Shown piece after piece: positions 25,502 to 33,768 of a stretch of 64,000 nucleotides of DNA. Position numbers and translations under genes: made by a program. Position 1 is the stretch's first letter, and the number at the start of each line of letters is the position of its first letter. Under the pieces are notes generated by a model, which did no database searches, had not been told where the DNA came from, and worked only from the letters and a program-made list of their open reading frames with translations. This DNA comes from Burkholderia sp. S171 (GTDB lineage: Bacteria > Pseudomonadota > Gammaproteobacteria > Burkholderiales > Burkholderiaceae): assembly GCF_009766085.1 (NCBI RefSeq), contig NZ_LMUF01000048.1, forward strand, positions 22,433-86,432, in the 5' to 3' direction.

Positions 25502-27475
25502 ATGCAACTTGGTGTGTGTTATTACCCGGAACAATGGCCCCGTTCGATGTGGGCCGACGATGCAAATCGTATGGCTGAACTCGGCATCACGCATGTGCGG
25601 ATCGCGGAATTCGCGTGGAGCCGGATGGAACCTCGCGCCGGCGAATTCGTCTGGGAATGGCTTGACGAAGCTATCGAGACGCTGGCGGCTGCGGGGCTGA
25701 AACTCGTGCTCGGCACACCGACCGCGTCGCCGCCGAAATGGTTGATCGACGCGTATCCGGAGGTGTTGCCGGTGCGTGCGGATGGCGTGCGCTGGAACTT
25801 CGGCTCGCGTCGCCATTATGATATTTCCAGCGAAATCTATCGGCGGGAGTGCGTGCGTTTTGTCACTGCGATGGCGGAGCGTTACGGGCGGCATGCATCT
25901 ATAGTCGCTTGGCAGACCGATAACGAACTCGGCTGTCACGACACCGTACCGAGTTATTCCACCGCCGCGCTGAAGCGCTTTCAGACGTGGTTGCAGCTTC
26001 GCTATGAGAGCGTTAATGCGCTGAACGAAGCGTGGGGCAATGTTTTCTGGAGCATGGAGTATTCGTCTTTCGATGCAATCGGTTTGCCGAACCTGACACC
26101 GACCGACGCGAATCCAATCCATCTGCTCGACTTCCGCCGCTTCATGTCCGACGAGGTAGCGGGCTTTCATCGCGAGCAGATCGAGGTGCTGCGGCAGCAT
26201 GCGCCCAATGCCGACCTGCTGCATAACTTCATGGGCTTTTTCACGACCTTCGATCACTACCGCTTCGCTGAAGATAACGCGATCGATGTGGCCGCGTGGG
26301 ACAGCTATCCGATCGCACGCACCGAGTCGATCGCACTGCCGGAGGAGCAGAAAGCGCGATACGCACGGACCGCGCATCCCGATGTATCCGCGTTCGATCA
26401 CGATCGTTATCGGGCGATAGGTGGTGGACGTTTCTGGGTGATGGAGCAGCAGGCGGGACCTGTGAATTGGGCGGCGTGGAATCCGGTGCCGGCTAAAGGC
26501 ATGGTCAGGCTTTGGGCTTATGAGGCGTTCGCGCACGGGGCGGAACTGGTGTCGTATTTCCGCTGGCGCCAGTGTCCGTTTGCGCAGGAACAGATGCACT
26601 CCGGTCTCAATCTGCCGAACAACGAACTGTCGCCCGGCGGTCTGGAAGTGCAGCAAGCGGCCCGCGAGATTGCGGCATCGGCGGCGCTATCGGGACTCGG
26701 CGCGCCAACGCGTGCTGCCGCCGCGATTGTGTTCGACTACGAGACGCAATGGATGTTCGAGATTCAGCGTCACGGCAAGACCTTCGACTACCAGATGTTG
26801 GTGTTCGACTACTACGAGGCACTGCGTGAACTTGGGCTGGACGTCGATATTGTTTCGAGCAAAGCTGATCTGTCGCTATACCGGCTAGTGGTCGTTCCAA
26901 GCATTGCCGTTATCGACGAAACTTTCGCCGGCCAAATCGAAAAGAGTGCTGCGCAATGGGTATTCGGTCCGAGAAGCGGCTCGAAGACGACCGCATTCGC
27001 GATTCCGTCCAGCTTGCCGCCCGGCGCATTGCAAAAAGTATTGCCGATGCAAGTGCTGGAAGTCGAGACGCTGCGCCCGACGCTCACGCCCGCGCTTTCT
27101 TTCGGTGACACGCAAGGGGTTGCAACGCATTGGCGGGAGCATGTGCGGGCCAATGGCGACACGCGTATCGATGCGCAATTCGAGGACACATGGCCAGCCG
27201 TGCTGAGCCACGGAAGGGTTCGATATGTGGCGGCTTGGCTGTCGCACGGATTGCATCGCGCGGTGCTGGAGCAGGCGGCGAGAGAAGCCGGCATTGAGAC
27301 CCAACTGCTGGCCGAGGGTTTGCGCGTTCGTCGTCGAGGCGATCTGACCTTCGCGTTCAACTTCGGCGAGCAGCAAGTGCAGGCTCCAGCATCGGTCAAT
27401 GCGACGTTTGTGCTCGGGCAGCGGCAGCTTGCAACCGGCGATGTCTGCGCGTGGAGGGACCCGCATACCGATTAA
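25502..27475 (+). CDS. Beta-galactosidase, glycoside hydrolase family 42
   Basis: Cytoplasmic enzyme (657 aa) that releases galactose from beta-galactosides; no signal peptide is present. The N-terminus LGVCYYPEQWP opens the TIM-barrel domain (to about residue 380). The acid/base is probably E142 in WQTDNELG and the nucleophile E315 in FWVMEQQAG, the two GH42 signature regions. The trimerisation domain (around 390-610) and a short C-terminal beta domain (GLRVRRRGDLTFAFNFG) follow. It is the last gene of the LacI-controlled transporter operon, so imported galactosides would be cut inside the cell. The natural substrate could be plant galacto-oligosaccharides rather than lactose. Confidence 0.94.
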   Translation: MQLGVCYYPEQWPRSMWADDANRMAELGITHVRIAEFAWSRMEPRAGEFVWEWLDEAIETLAAAGLKLVLGTPTASPPKWLIDAYPEVLPVRADGVRWNFGSRRHYDISSEIYRRECVRFVTAMAERYGRHASIVAWQTDNELGCHDTVPSYSTAALKRFQTWLQLRYESVNALNEAWGNVFWSMEYSSFDAIGLPNLTPTDANPIHLLDFRRFMSDEVAGFHREQIEVLRQHAPNADLLHNFMGFFTTFDHYRFAEDNAIDVAAWDSYPIARTESIALPEEQKARYARTAHPDVSAFDHDRYRAIGGGRFWVMEQQAGPVNWAAWNPVPAKGMVRLWAYEAFAHGAELVSYFRWRQCPFAQEQMHSGLNLPNNELSPGGLEVQQAAREIAASAALSGLGAPTRAAAAIVFDYETQWMFEIQRHGKTFDYQMLVFDYYEALRELGLDVDIVSSKADLSLYRLVVVPSIAVIDETFAGQIEKSAAQWVFGPRSGSKTTAFAIPSSLPPGALQKVLPMQVLEVETLRPTLTPALSFGDTQGVATHWREHVRANGDTRIDAQFEDTWPAVLSHGRVRYVAAWLSHGLHRAVLEQAAREAGIETQLLAEGLRVRRRGDLTFAFNFGEQQVQAPASVNATFVLGQRQLATGDVCAWRDPHTD

Positions 27476-27585
27476 GCCGGCACCAATCGGCCGACGTCGC
27501 TGAACCCGTTCCGAAAGGACGGGCGCAGCGATGTCCGCAGGGCCGCTGTCGTCATAGCGGAAGGCTTCAGGTCAAAAAACGGCGT

Positions 27586-28098
27586 TCACTTCGGCTGTGC
27601 AGCCTGAGGCACGATCGCCGCAATGCGCCAGCCTTCGGCTGTCCGCACAGCAACCTCATACACGAGGTAGGGGGCGGGCTTGGCCGCCACGTCCAAGGGG
27701 CCGCCCGTGATCTGCGTCTCCGCATACAGCTGGGCAACATCCGCGGTCAGCGGGATGATCTTTATGCTATCGACGTCCGGATCGAACTTCCACACGCCTT
27801 TGAATGTTTCCTTGAAGTGCGCGAGGAGTTCCGGCTTTCCCCAGAACCGGTACGGGCGAGCGATCAACACGACGGGGTCGGGCTGACCCGCCGGCGCCGA
27901 TGCGAATACGCTTTCGAACGCCACTATGTCGTGGGCAGTGGCGGCCGCCGCCTGACGCAGGAAAACGTCCTTGACCTCTTGCCTGTCCTTGTCAGTGAAT
28001 TCATGCGGCGCAGCAGCGTGGGCCGATAGATGGGCAGCGCCAAGGATCACGGTGGCGATGAATGAAGCGAGGGTTTTCCGATTGCGCTGTATGTTCAT
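27586..28098 (-). CDS. Secreted NTF2/SnoaL-like (DUF4440-type) protein
   Basis: Small exported protein (170 aa) with a signal peptide (NRKTLASFIATVILGAAHLSAHA, cut near residue 28) followed by a single cone-shaped NTF2-like domain: DRQEVKDVFLRQAAAATAHDIVAFESVFA near the start and VAVRTAEGWRIAAI at the end. Family members are varied; some are enzymes, many are ligand-binding proteins of unknown role, so no reaction is assigned. It stands alone, convergent with the GH42 gene and followed upstream by a MarR-type gene. Confidence 0.75.
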   Translation of the reverse strand: MNIQRNRKTLASFIATVILGAAHLSAHAAAPHEFTDKDRQEVKDVFLRQAAAATAHDIVAFESVFASAPAGQPDPVVLIARPYRFWGKPELLAHFKETFKGVWKFDPDVDSIKIIPLTADVAQLYAETQITGGPLDVAAKPAPYLVYEVAVRTAEGWRIAAIVPQAAQPK

Positions 28099-28205
28099 GG
28101 AAATAGCCTTATATGCCCGTATCAGGAATTTTTTTGCAGCGAGAGAGCGGGATTTTCTCGCTGCATGCCATGGGGTGAGGGTGTCAGATACTACGCTTGT
28201 AAAAA

Positions 28206-28667
28206 TCAGGAAGTGGCTTCTTCGGGGTCGAGTTCGAGATGCGTGACTCGAGCCATCATTCGCCGCATTGCCAACGCGTCTTGCTTGCCGAATTCCTTTT
28301 CAAAGCTTGCTTGCGCCTTGAGCCATGAGGGTTTGCTCCGCGCCTCGATATTCAAGCCCACGCTGGACAAGACCACTTCGCGCTCGCGGCGGTCTTCGCG
28401 ACCAATTTGAATGATGACCAGTCCGTCGCGTTCCAGCGGACGCAGGTTGTGCCCCATGGTTGCGCGATCCATCGACAACAGGTCTGCAAGCGCGGCCATG
28501 GTAGTAGGCCCTCGGCTGGCAAGCAGGTTCAGGATGGCGTATTGCGTGGCACGCAAACCGGTGTCTGCCATGCAGGCATCGTAGAAACGGGTGAGGCGCC
28601 GCGCGGCTTTGCGCAGAGCCGTGTTGTTACAGATGCCCGGGTTGATTGGCAAGCGAGATGTAGTCAT
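28206..28667 (-). CDS. MarR-family transcriptional regulator
   Basis: Winged-helix regulator of 153 aa: NTALRKAARRLTRFYDACMADTGL, then the DNA-binding part GPTTMAALADLLSMDRATMGHNLRPLERDGLV and the wing RREREVVLSSVG. Length is normal for MarR. An AT-rich promoter-like stretch lies upstream (28680-28730). The nearest genes on its strand are the secreted NTF2-like gene downstream and the aldo/keto reductase upstream. Its target is not evident; control of one of these neighbours or itself is possible. Confidence 0.9.
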   Translation of the reverse strand: MTTSRLPINPGICNNTALRKAARRLTRFYDACMADTGLRATQYAILNLLASRGPTTMAALADLLSMDRATMGHNLRPLERDGLVIIQIGREDRREREVVLSSVGLNIEARSKPSWLKAQASFEKEFGKQDALAMRRMMARVTHLELDPEEATS

Positions 28668-28850
28668 GTTGGATCAAACGACAGGAATATTTGTCGGCAT
28701 TATTATGGGCATATAAGACTATTGTCAAGCGGATCGGCGCGGGCGGGTTGGTGGTGACTTTGCCTGCATAGGCTGCGTTGCCGGTTACGACAGCTTGCCG
28801 CAAGGGGATGCAAGCTGGCGTAGGAAGCTCAAGCGAATTAGGCCATTACT

Positions 28851-29855
28851 TCAAACGACTCGTCGACCTTCGATCGGGTATCCGGGATCGGTGTAGCCAG
28901 GTGTCGACGCATGTCCCGGTGCAACGAGGCTATCGACAAGCTTTTCGTCCTCGGGTCCGAGTTGCAGTTTAAGTGCTTCCACGTAGCTGTCCCACTGCGC
29001 TTCGGTGCGCGGACCCGCGATGGCGCTGCTGACAATGCGGTTCTTGAGTACCCATGCAAGAGCGAAAGCAATGGAAGTCGTTCCACGCTTCGCCGCATGA
29101 TCGGCGATAGTCTGTGCGATCTTGAGCGATTCCGGGCGCCACTCGGTCTGCTGGATTCGCTTGTCGCCGCGGCCTGCGCGCGAGTCGGCCGGCGGCGGGG
29201 CATCCACCGCATATTTGCCGCTAAGGACGCCACGCGCGAGCGGGCTGTACGGGACCACACCGAGACCGTAGTGAGCCGCCGCCGGCAGTTGTTCAACTTC
29301 CGCAGTGCGGTCGACAATGTTATAGAGCGGTTCGCTCGCGACGGGTCGGTCAATTCCCATCTGGTCGGCAAGACGCGCGATTTCGGCAATGCGCCAGCCA
29401 CGGAAATTGGACAAGCCGAAGTAACGAATCTTTCCCTGGCGGATCAGATCGCCAATCGCGCGCACGCCTTCTTCCAGCGGTGCGTCAACGAGCGCCCGGT
29501 GAAAGTAGAGGATGTCGATGTAGTCCGTGTCCAGACGCTTCAGGCTCGCTTCAACAGACTGGATGATCCACTTGCGCGACTGCCCCTGTTCGTTGGGACC
29601 TTGCGTGGTCGGATAGCCGAACTTGGTAGCGACCACCCAGTTGTCCCGACGATCGGCGATAGCTCGTCCAACGATTTCTTCCGAACGGCCCGCGTGATAA
29701 ACGTCAGCGGTATCGATGAAATTAACGCCTTGATCGAACGCCTTGGCGACGATGCGCTTTGACGTTGCCTCGTCAGTTTCGCCGCCGAACATCATCGCGC
29801 CCAGACACAAGGGCGAGACCTTGAGGGCGCTGCGGCCCAGGTACCGATAGTCCAT
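28851..29855 (-). CDS. Aldo/keto reductase
   Basis: NAD(P)H-dependent reductase (334 aa) with an (alpha/beta)8 barrel. The catalytic tetrad can be placed: Asp and Tyr in FIDTADVYHAGRSEEIVG, Lys in VVATKFGYP, His in DILYFHRA. The cofactor-binding end has SSAIAGPRTEAQW. The start at 29855 (MDYRYLGRSALKVSPLCLG) matches the family N-terminus; the frame is open to 29957. It lies 67 bases downstream of a carboxymuconolactone-decarboxylase-like gene on the same strand, a pairing often seen with detoxification functions. Confidence 0.92.
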   Translation of the reverse strand: MDYRYLGRSALKVSPLCLGAMMFGGETDEATSKRIVAKAFDQGVNFIDTADVYHAGRSEEIVGRAIADRRDNWVVATKFGYPTTQGPNEQGQSRKWIIQSVEASLKRLDTDYIDILYFHRALVDAPLEEGVRAIGDLIRQGKIRYFGLSNFRGWRIAEIARLADQMGIDRPVASEPLYNIVDRTAEVEQLPAAAHYGLGVVPYSPLARGVLSGKYAVDAPPPADSRAGRGDKRIQQTEWRPESLKIAQTIADHAAKRGTTSIAFALAWVLKNRIVSSAIAGPRTEAQWDSYVEALKLQLGPEDEKLVDSLVAPGHASTPGYTDPGYPIEGRRVV

Positions 29856-29922
29856 TCTGTATGCTCCATTCAGGCCAAGCCTGCTAAGAAAGAAAGCGTA
29901 ACGAAATGCTTGATTCGAGCGG

Positions 29923-30249
29923 TTAAGCCGCGCGACTATCGAAGACCTGCCTTGCAATCGTCAGCGCGGTCATTGCCGTCGGCCAGCCCGAGTAGAAAGC
30001 AAGGTGAGTGATCAGCTCGATCATTTCGTCGCGAGTCACTCCGTTGTCCAACGCTCGGCCGATGTGAAACGGAAGCTCGTTGGTGCAATAGAGAGCGACG
30101 AGGCTGGCGACCGTGATCAGGCTACGATCACGCGGAGAAAGGCCTGGGCGCTCCCAGACGTCACCGAACAAGACCTTGTCGGAATAATCCGCGAGTGCAG
30201 GCGCTAGGTCGCCGAACGCCTTGCGTGCAGCGGTGGGTTCATTGGTCAT
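29923..30249 (-). CDS. Carboxymuconolactone decarboxylase (CMD/AhpD-like) family protein
   Basis: Small protein of 108 aa with the CMD helical fold: FGDLAPALADYSDKVLFGDVWERPGLSPRDRSLITVASLVAL and GVTRDEMIELITHLAFYSGWPTAMTAL. The CxxC pair of AhpD-type peroxidases is absent (YCTNELPFHIG carries only one Cys), so a peroxidase role is not supported. True 4-carboxymuconolactone decarboxylase is possible, but no protocatechuate genes are nearby. It is probably co-transcribed with the aldo/keto reductase. Confidence 0.88.
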   Translation of the reverse strand: MTNEPTAARKAFGDLAPALADYSDKVLFGDVWERPGLSPRDRSLITVASLVALYCTNELPFHIGRALDNGVTRDEMIELITHLAFYSGWPTAMTALTIARQVFDSRAA

Positions 30250-30538
30250 CGTTCATCTCCGACTCTATGCATGGGCCACGGTTTATCGTACGGGCACTTC
30301 TCGCCTATGCCGGTTCGATTGCCTGCAGCGCTAAATTTACCGGCTGTGCCGCCATGTGACTAGACGGTGGAATCGGCAAGCTCATATGAGCGAGATTCAT
30401 GAATGGCTCGTGGAAGATTTGAACCACGCGATCGACGCTGACCCCCCTCTGTTTGAAGCCACCGCAACTGCCTCCACGACCCGAAAAAACCTTCGGGAGC
30501 GGCTTTACATCGCGCCGTGAATCTCTATAGGCAACTTC
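30250..30538. other. Intergenic region between CMD and ArsR genes
   Basis: About 290 bases between divergent genes, expected to hold both promoters. A 44-codon frame (30386-30520, plus strand) starts with ATG but has no clear ribosome-binding site or recognised motif. I see no other supported feature. Confidence 0.35.
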
Positions 30539-30961
30539 ATGGTTAAGTTTCAGGAAAACCCATGGGACCGCACTTTCGCCGCGTTGGCCGACCCAACGCG
30601 CCGTGCGCTCCTTGCACGTCTGTCCGCGAGTGCAGACCTGTCCGTCAGCGAACTCGCGCAGCCGTTCGCGATGTCGTTGCCGGCCGTGATGAAGCATCTG
30701 GATGTGTTGTCGGACGCCGGTCTGATCACGCGCGCCAAGACGGGCCGCACGGTCGCTTGCCGTCTCGCCGCCGGACCGATGGAGGAAGCAATGGAATGGC
30801 TCAACCGCTACCAGCGCTTCTGGACCGATACCCTTGATCGCCTTGCTGCCTTTGTGGAGGAAGACCCGTGTCCGCCCAACCCAGTCTCACGCTCCAGCGC
30901 CGCATCAACGCAAAGCCCGCCAAAATCTTCGCCGCCTGGACGGAGCCGTCGCAAATCGTAA
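30539..30961 (+). CDS. ArsR-family transcriptional regulator
   Basis: Winged-helix regulator (140 aa): RTFAALADPTRRALLARLSAS, the recognition helix region VSELAQPFAMSLPAVMKHLDVLSDAGLI, and the wing RAKTGRTVACRL. The C-terminal 30 residues are Ser/Pro-rich and overlap the start of the next gene by 94 bases in another frame. ArsR genes of this type are usually paired with an AHSA1/SRPBCC gene, as here. No metal-binding cysteines are visible in the recognition helix. Confidence 0.88.
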   Translation: MVKFQENPWDRTFAALADPTRRALLARLSASADLSVSELAQPFAMSLPAVMKHLDVLSDAGLITRAKTGRTVACRLAAGPMEEAMEWLNRYQRFWTDTLDRLAAFVEEDPCPPNPVSRSSAASTQSPPKSSPPGRSRRKS

Positions 30962-31300
30962 AGTGGATGCATCCCCACAATAACGACGTGATTCACGCGG
31001 AGATGGACCTGCGAGTCGGCGGACGCTTCCGGATCATCATGCGCACGCCTGAGGGCGAGGAGCACGACGTCAGCGGCGTCTTCCAGGAGGTCGTTCCAGA
31101 CGAAAAACTCGTCTACACATGGGCGTGGCGCAGCACACCGGAGCGGGAATCACATCACGTTCACGCTGCGCGGCGAGGATGACGGCGAGCGTACGTTACT
31201 CGCGCTGAAACATGAGCAGTTCGCGGATGAAGCGGCACGCAAAGATCACGAGGGTGGCTGGAACCATGTCCTCGATGAACTTTCACGGCAGTTTGGCTGA
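30868..31300 (+). pseudogene. SRPBCC/AHSA1-domain protein, frameshifted
   Basis: The first about 94 codons encode a START-like SRPBCC (AHSA1) domain: LTLQRRINAKPAKIFAAWTEPSQIVKWMHP, VGGRFRIIMRT, GVFQEVVPDEKLVYTWAW. After TPERES (about 31150) the frame changes and stops at 31182. The lost C-terminus is intact in another frame to a stop at 31298-31300, reading ITFTLRGEDDGERTLLALKH and then GGWNHVLDELSRQFG. The total is 433 bases, which fits loss of two bases near 31150-31156. It is either a true pseudogene or a sequencing error. It is partner to the upstream ArsR gene. Confidence 0.8.
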
Positions 31301-31326
31301 TCACTTCAGGACAGGAGGATGCAAAC

Positions 31327-31362
31327 ATGAAATTGATGGAGGCGGACGAACCGGCATGAGGG
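31327..31362 (+). CDS. Very short ORF after a strong ribosome-binding site, possibly gene remnant
   Basis: An AGGAGG sits 7-8 bases before an ATG, but the frame closes after only 11 codons. It directly follows the broken SRPBCC gene. It may be the surviving start of a lost third gene of the ArsR/SRPBCC operon. No function can be proposed. Confidence 0.2.
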
Positions 31363-31380
31363 AAGGGTTGGCGACCCGAA

Positions 31381-31671
31381 CTATTCCGCATCCAGCCAGG
31401 AATCGAGACCCACGCGGAAAGCGACGGCCGCAATCACCGGAACGGTCAGCATCATGACGATGCCGAAGTTTTCGATCATGTCGCCGTACATGATCGGCTT
31501 GTACAGAACAATGCCCGAGACAATAACGAAGGCGATAAAACCGACGATCACCATCAGAATGCTGCGGAGCGCACGGGACGGTTGCCAGCGCCTCGGTTTG
31601 CGCGGGGCGACGCTGATCCGCTCCGGGTTCGACGGGGTGTCGGGTTCAGATTTCTGTTTATTTTCTGGCAT
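31381..31671 (-). CDS. Small hypothetical membrane protein
   Basis: Predicted 96-aa protein. A charged, Pro-rich N-terminus of about 35 residues ends in PRKPRRWQPSRALR and is followed by two hydrophobic segments, ILMVIVGFIAFVIVSGIVLY and FGIVMMLTVPVIAAVAF, separated by a short loop. The start at 31671 is preferred over the more distal open frame (31740) because the upstream part is Arg-rich and non-conserved in appearance. I do not recognise the family. It stands alone on its strand. Confidence 0.55.
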   Translation of the reverse strand: MPENKQKSEPDTPSNPERISVAPRKPRRWQPSRALRSILMVIVGFIAFVIVSGIVLYKPIMYGDMIENFGIVMMLTVPVIAAVAFRVGLDSWLDAE

Positions 31672-32221
31672 GGCGCAGCGAGGTGAGGGGCTGCCGAATG
31701 CGTAAAAGACGAGCGGCATCCGGGGTTTTCTTTTTGACACGCGTCGGGTAGTGCCAATCGTAAGAAAGCGATGAGCAAGCCGACATGCAACGATTGTGTC
31801 ACAGGCAGAGCGCCCTGAGCAGAACGCCTCTGGCTCATGCTGGCGAAATGCAACTGCATGCCACCGGCGAAGGTCGATGTCGATCTAATCGCGGGAATCG
31901 ACCGGCGCTTTCATTCTCCATTCGAACGTCGCTCCTCGCCGGTCCGAGTTCCCGTAACTCCAGCCTGACGTTCCTCACGTTATGCGCCTTGACCGGGATC
32001 TTTCGTTACTGCACGACCGTGCGCTGCTCGGCGGTGGCTAAAAGATGCTGGCGCAGCCACTGGTGTGCCGGATCGGTGAGCTCTCTATATCATTGCGAAA
32101 AGGCTCTAAAATGACTGGTGGCGCTAACGTTCTCGAGTGTGAGCGAAAAAAGTTAGTGCCATTCAACCAATCAGAATTCGATATCCCGTTCCTTAGCGCG
32201 ACTTCTTTCATAGAGACAAAC
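31672..32221. other. Region without an intact gene
   Basis: About 550 bases between the small membrane protein and the GFA gene. It contains the tentative LysR remnant (32006-32091). An open frame at 31785-32114 has no start signal, no recognisable motif and Cys/Ser/Arg-rich composition, so I do not call it. The rest appears to be decayed or non-coding sequence. Confidence 0.4.
32006..32091 (-). pseudogene. Possible remnant of a LysR-family C-terminus
   Basis: On the minus strand a short frame reads ELTDPAHQWLRQHLLATAEQ and then reaches a stop. This resembles the last helix of many LysR-type regulators, where a D-P-A-x-x-W-L-R pattern is common. No helix-turn-helix or effector domain remains around it. 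The match is short, so this is tentative. Confidence 0.3.
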
Positions 32222-32623
32222 GTGAATTCGTTGCTTGCAGGCAGATGCCTTTGCGGCGCAGTCCATTACGCAGTGAAAGATGAGTTCGTCTATGCATTGA
32301 ACTGTCATTGTTCAAACTGCCGGCGCGCGACGGGCTCAGCGTTCAAGCCGTTCGCGGGGATAGAGCGCAACAAGTTGAGCATCACGAAAGGGCAATGCGA
32401 CCTGCTGATCTTCGGTGACGAGAACGCAGCCCACGATGTCCATTGCAAGGCTTGTGGGAGCCTTATGTTTTCGGTGGTTCGTGAGGGTGAGTTCGTTCAC
32501 GTCACGTTAGGCACGCTCAGTGACACGCCGGCTATTCGCCCAACCGCGCACATTTTTGTTGGGTCCAAAGCGCCGTGGTATTTCATCACGGACCAGTTAC
32601 CGCAGCATGATGAATTTGGCTAG
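32222..32623 (+). CDS. GFA-family (CENP-V-like) zinc protein
   Basis: Protein of 133 aa in the glutathione-dependent formaldehyde-activating enzyme/CENP-V family. The zinc ligands are visible: CLCG near the start, NCHCSNCRRATGS, and VHCKACGSLMF. The frame is open to 32045, but the conserved part begins at the GTG at 32222 (NSLLAGRCLCGAV), which gives normal family length; an ATG at 32111 would add an unusual 37-residue N-terminus. Most members have no proven reaction, and a formaldehyde role should not be assumed. Confidence 0.85.
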   Translation: MNSLLAGRCLCGAVHYAVKDEFVYALNCHCSNCRRATGSAFKPFAGIERNKLSITKGQCDLLIFGDENAAHDVHCKACGSLMFSVVREGEFVHVTLGTLSDTPAIRPTAHIFVGSKAPWYFITDQLPQHDEFG

Positions 32624-32671
32624 CGCGGCCAAGTCTATAGTCGAGGCTGCCCGGTTCCTTGACTCTCGCTA

Positions 32672-32841
32672 CGCCCGTTATTGCAACAGATCATCGTGCG
32701 CGCCGATGCCAGCGGAAAGCCGATCCAGTTGCGTGTTCTTCGCGTAAACCCAGCACGTCTTTTTATGAACGACATGGATTCATAGTGACGCACTCGACCC
32801 GCGAACGACATTTCATGTCTCGTTCTACCGTGGTTTCGTAA
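32672..32841 (+). pseudogene. GNAT acetyltransferase C-terminal remnant, frameshifted
   Basis: One frame from about 32678 reads LLQQIIVRADASGKPIQLRV followed by LRVNPAR. The next frame then reads FYERHGFIVTHSTRERHFMSR and reaches a stop at 32839-32841. Joined, these give the typical end of a GNAT N-acetyltransferase (L-x-V-x-x-x-N-x-x-A-x-x-[LF]-Y-x-x-x-G-F). The frames switch near 32756-32765, next to a run of five T residues. The N-terminal half is missing, so this is a decayed fragment. Confidence 0.65.
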
Positions 32842-32909
32842 GACGGTGAGGGGCGCCGGGGAACGAGCGTGATAGCAACGCCCCGGGTACGCAAGGGGGA
32901 TTGCCTGTG

Positions 32910-33578
32910 TCAGGCCGGCAGTTCCATCACTTGCCCGCTTCGATTCTTCACACTCGGCCTCTCCGATATCTTCGCCTGCCACGCAGACAACGCCGAACAA
33001 TCGTCTGGAATCGCAACGCCCGCGGCGCCGGCGTGCATGAGCGCGGCATAGGCGGTGATATCAGCCATCGAGAAATCATCGCCAGCCACGTAGGGGTGTG
33101 CGTTAAGAACCTCGTTGAAGTACTTCATGCCGCGTACGAACTTGTCGAGGTGCCGCTCGCCCCATTCCTTCCTGTGCGCCCATTCGGGGCTCTTGTAGGC
33201 TTCCAGGCGAGCGCCCAGTCCAGGCGTTGCGTGGTGGAAATAAATGCCAATGGCATCAATGAGCTGATCGTCAGCCCGTTTCTGCATCATGTGGATGACG
33301 GCCTTTTCCTTCGGTGTCTTGCCGGTGAGCGTGGGCTTTCCATCCAGGTTGTCGAGATATTCGGTAATCGCGACACTTTCGGAGATGAACGTGCCATCGT
33401 CGAGTTCGAGAACCGGGACAGTTCCCGCCGGATTGATGGCGAGAAATGCGCTCTGCTTGTGCTCGGCCGCAAACAGATCCACCTTCACAAATTCGACTTG
33501 GGAATCCAGTCCTTTCTCAGCGAGGACAATGCGAATGCGAGCCGGATTCGGGAAGCCAGGCGTGTCGTAGATTTTCAT
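32910..33578 (-). CDS. Glutathione S-transferase family protein
   Basis: Protein of 222 aa: N-terminal thioredoxin-like domain (MKIYDTPGFPNPARIRIVLAEKG, NPAGTVPVLELDDGTFISESVAITEYLD with the glutathione-binding ES pair) and C-terminal all-helical domain (FSMADITAYAALMHAG). The start at 33578 gives the usual N-terminus, and AGGAAAC lies upstream. It is divergent from a TetR-type gene across a gap that holds three copies of a palindromic motif, so it is probably repressed by that regulator and induced by an electrophile. Confidence 0.92.
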   Translation of the reverse strand: MKIYDTPGFPNPARIRIVLAEKGLDSQVEFVKVDLFAAEHKQSAFLAINPAGTVPVLELDDGTFISESVAITEYLDNLDGKPTLTGKTPKEKAVIHMMQKRADDQLIDAIGIYFHHATPGLGARLEAYKSPEWAHRKEWGERHLDKFVRGMKYFNEVLNAHPYVAGDDFSMADITAYAALMHAGAAGVAIPDDCSALSAWQAKISERPSVKNRSGQVMELPA

Positions 33579-33594
33579 GATCGTTTCCTTTGGG

Positions 33595-33708
33595 TTATCT
33601 ATCGATAGGTTAAGCGTGAAGCGAAGCATGGAGCGCGAAGATCGCGATGTCAATACCTATCTACCGATAAGTTAAGTCGAACGATTGTGCTTATCTATCG
33701 GTAGAGAT
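33595..33708. promoter_or_regulatory. Three TetR-type operator sites between the GST and TetR genes
   Basis: A palindromic core occurs three times: CTATCGATAG (33599-33608), CTACCGATAA (33661-33670) and CTATCGGTAG (33695-33704), each preceded by TAT or TTAT. The sites are about 62 and 34 bases apart. One lies about 17-20 bases before the GST start and the other two lie upstream of the TetR start. They are the obvious targets for the divergent TetR-type protein. Confidence 0.7.
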
Positions 33709-33768
33709 ATAATTGAAGTAACTTCTTTCCTGTCAACAACACGCTTTTGGTATTCCAAGGCTTCCCTG

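Noticed and set aside
27505..27523. Hairpin with a GAAA loop between the GH42 and NTF2-like genes, as a terminator
   Set aside because: The stem is short with a bulge and no T-tract follows, so I do not call it.
30386..30520. A 44-codon ATG frame before the ArsR gene
   Set aside because: No ribosome-binding site, no motif, and it lies in an expected promoter region.
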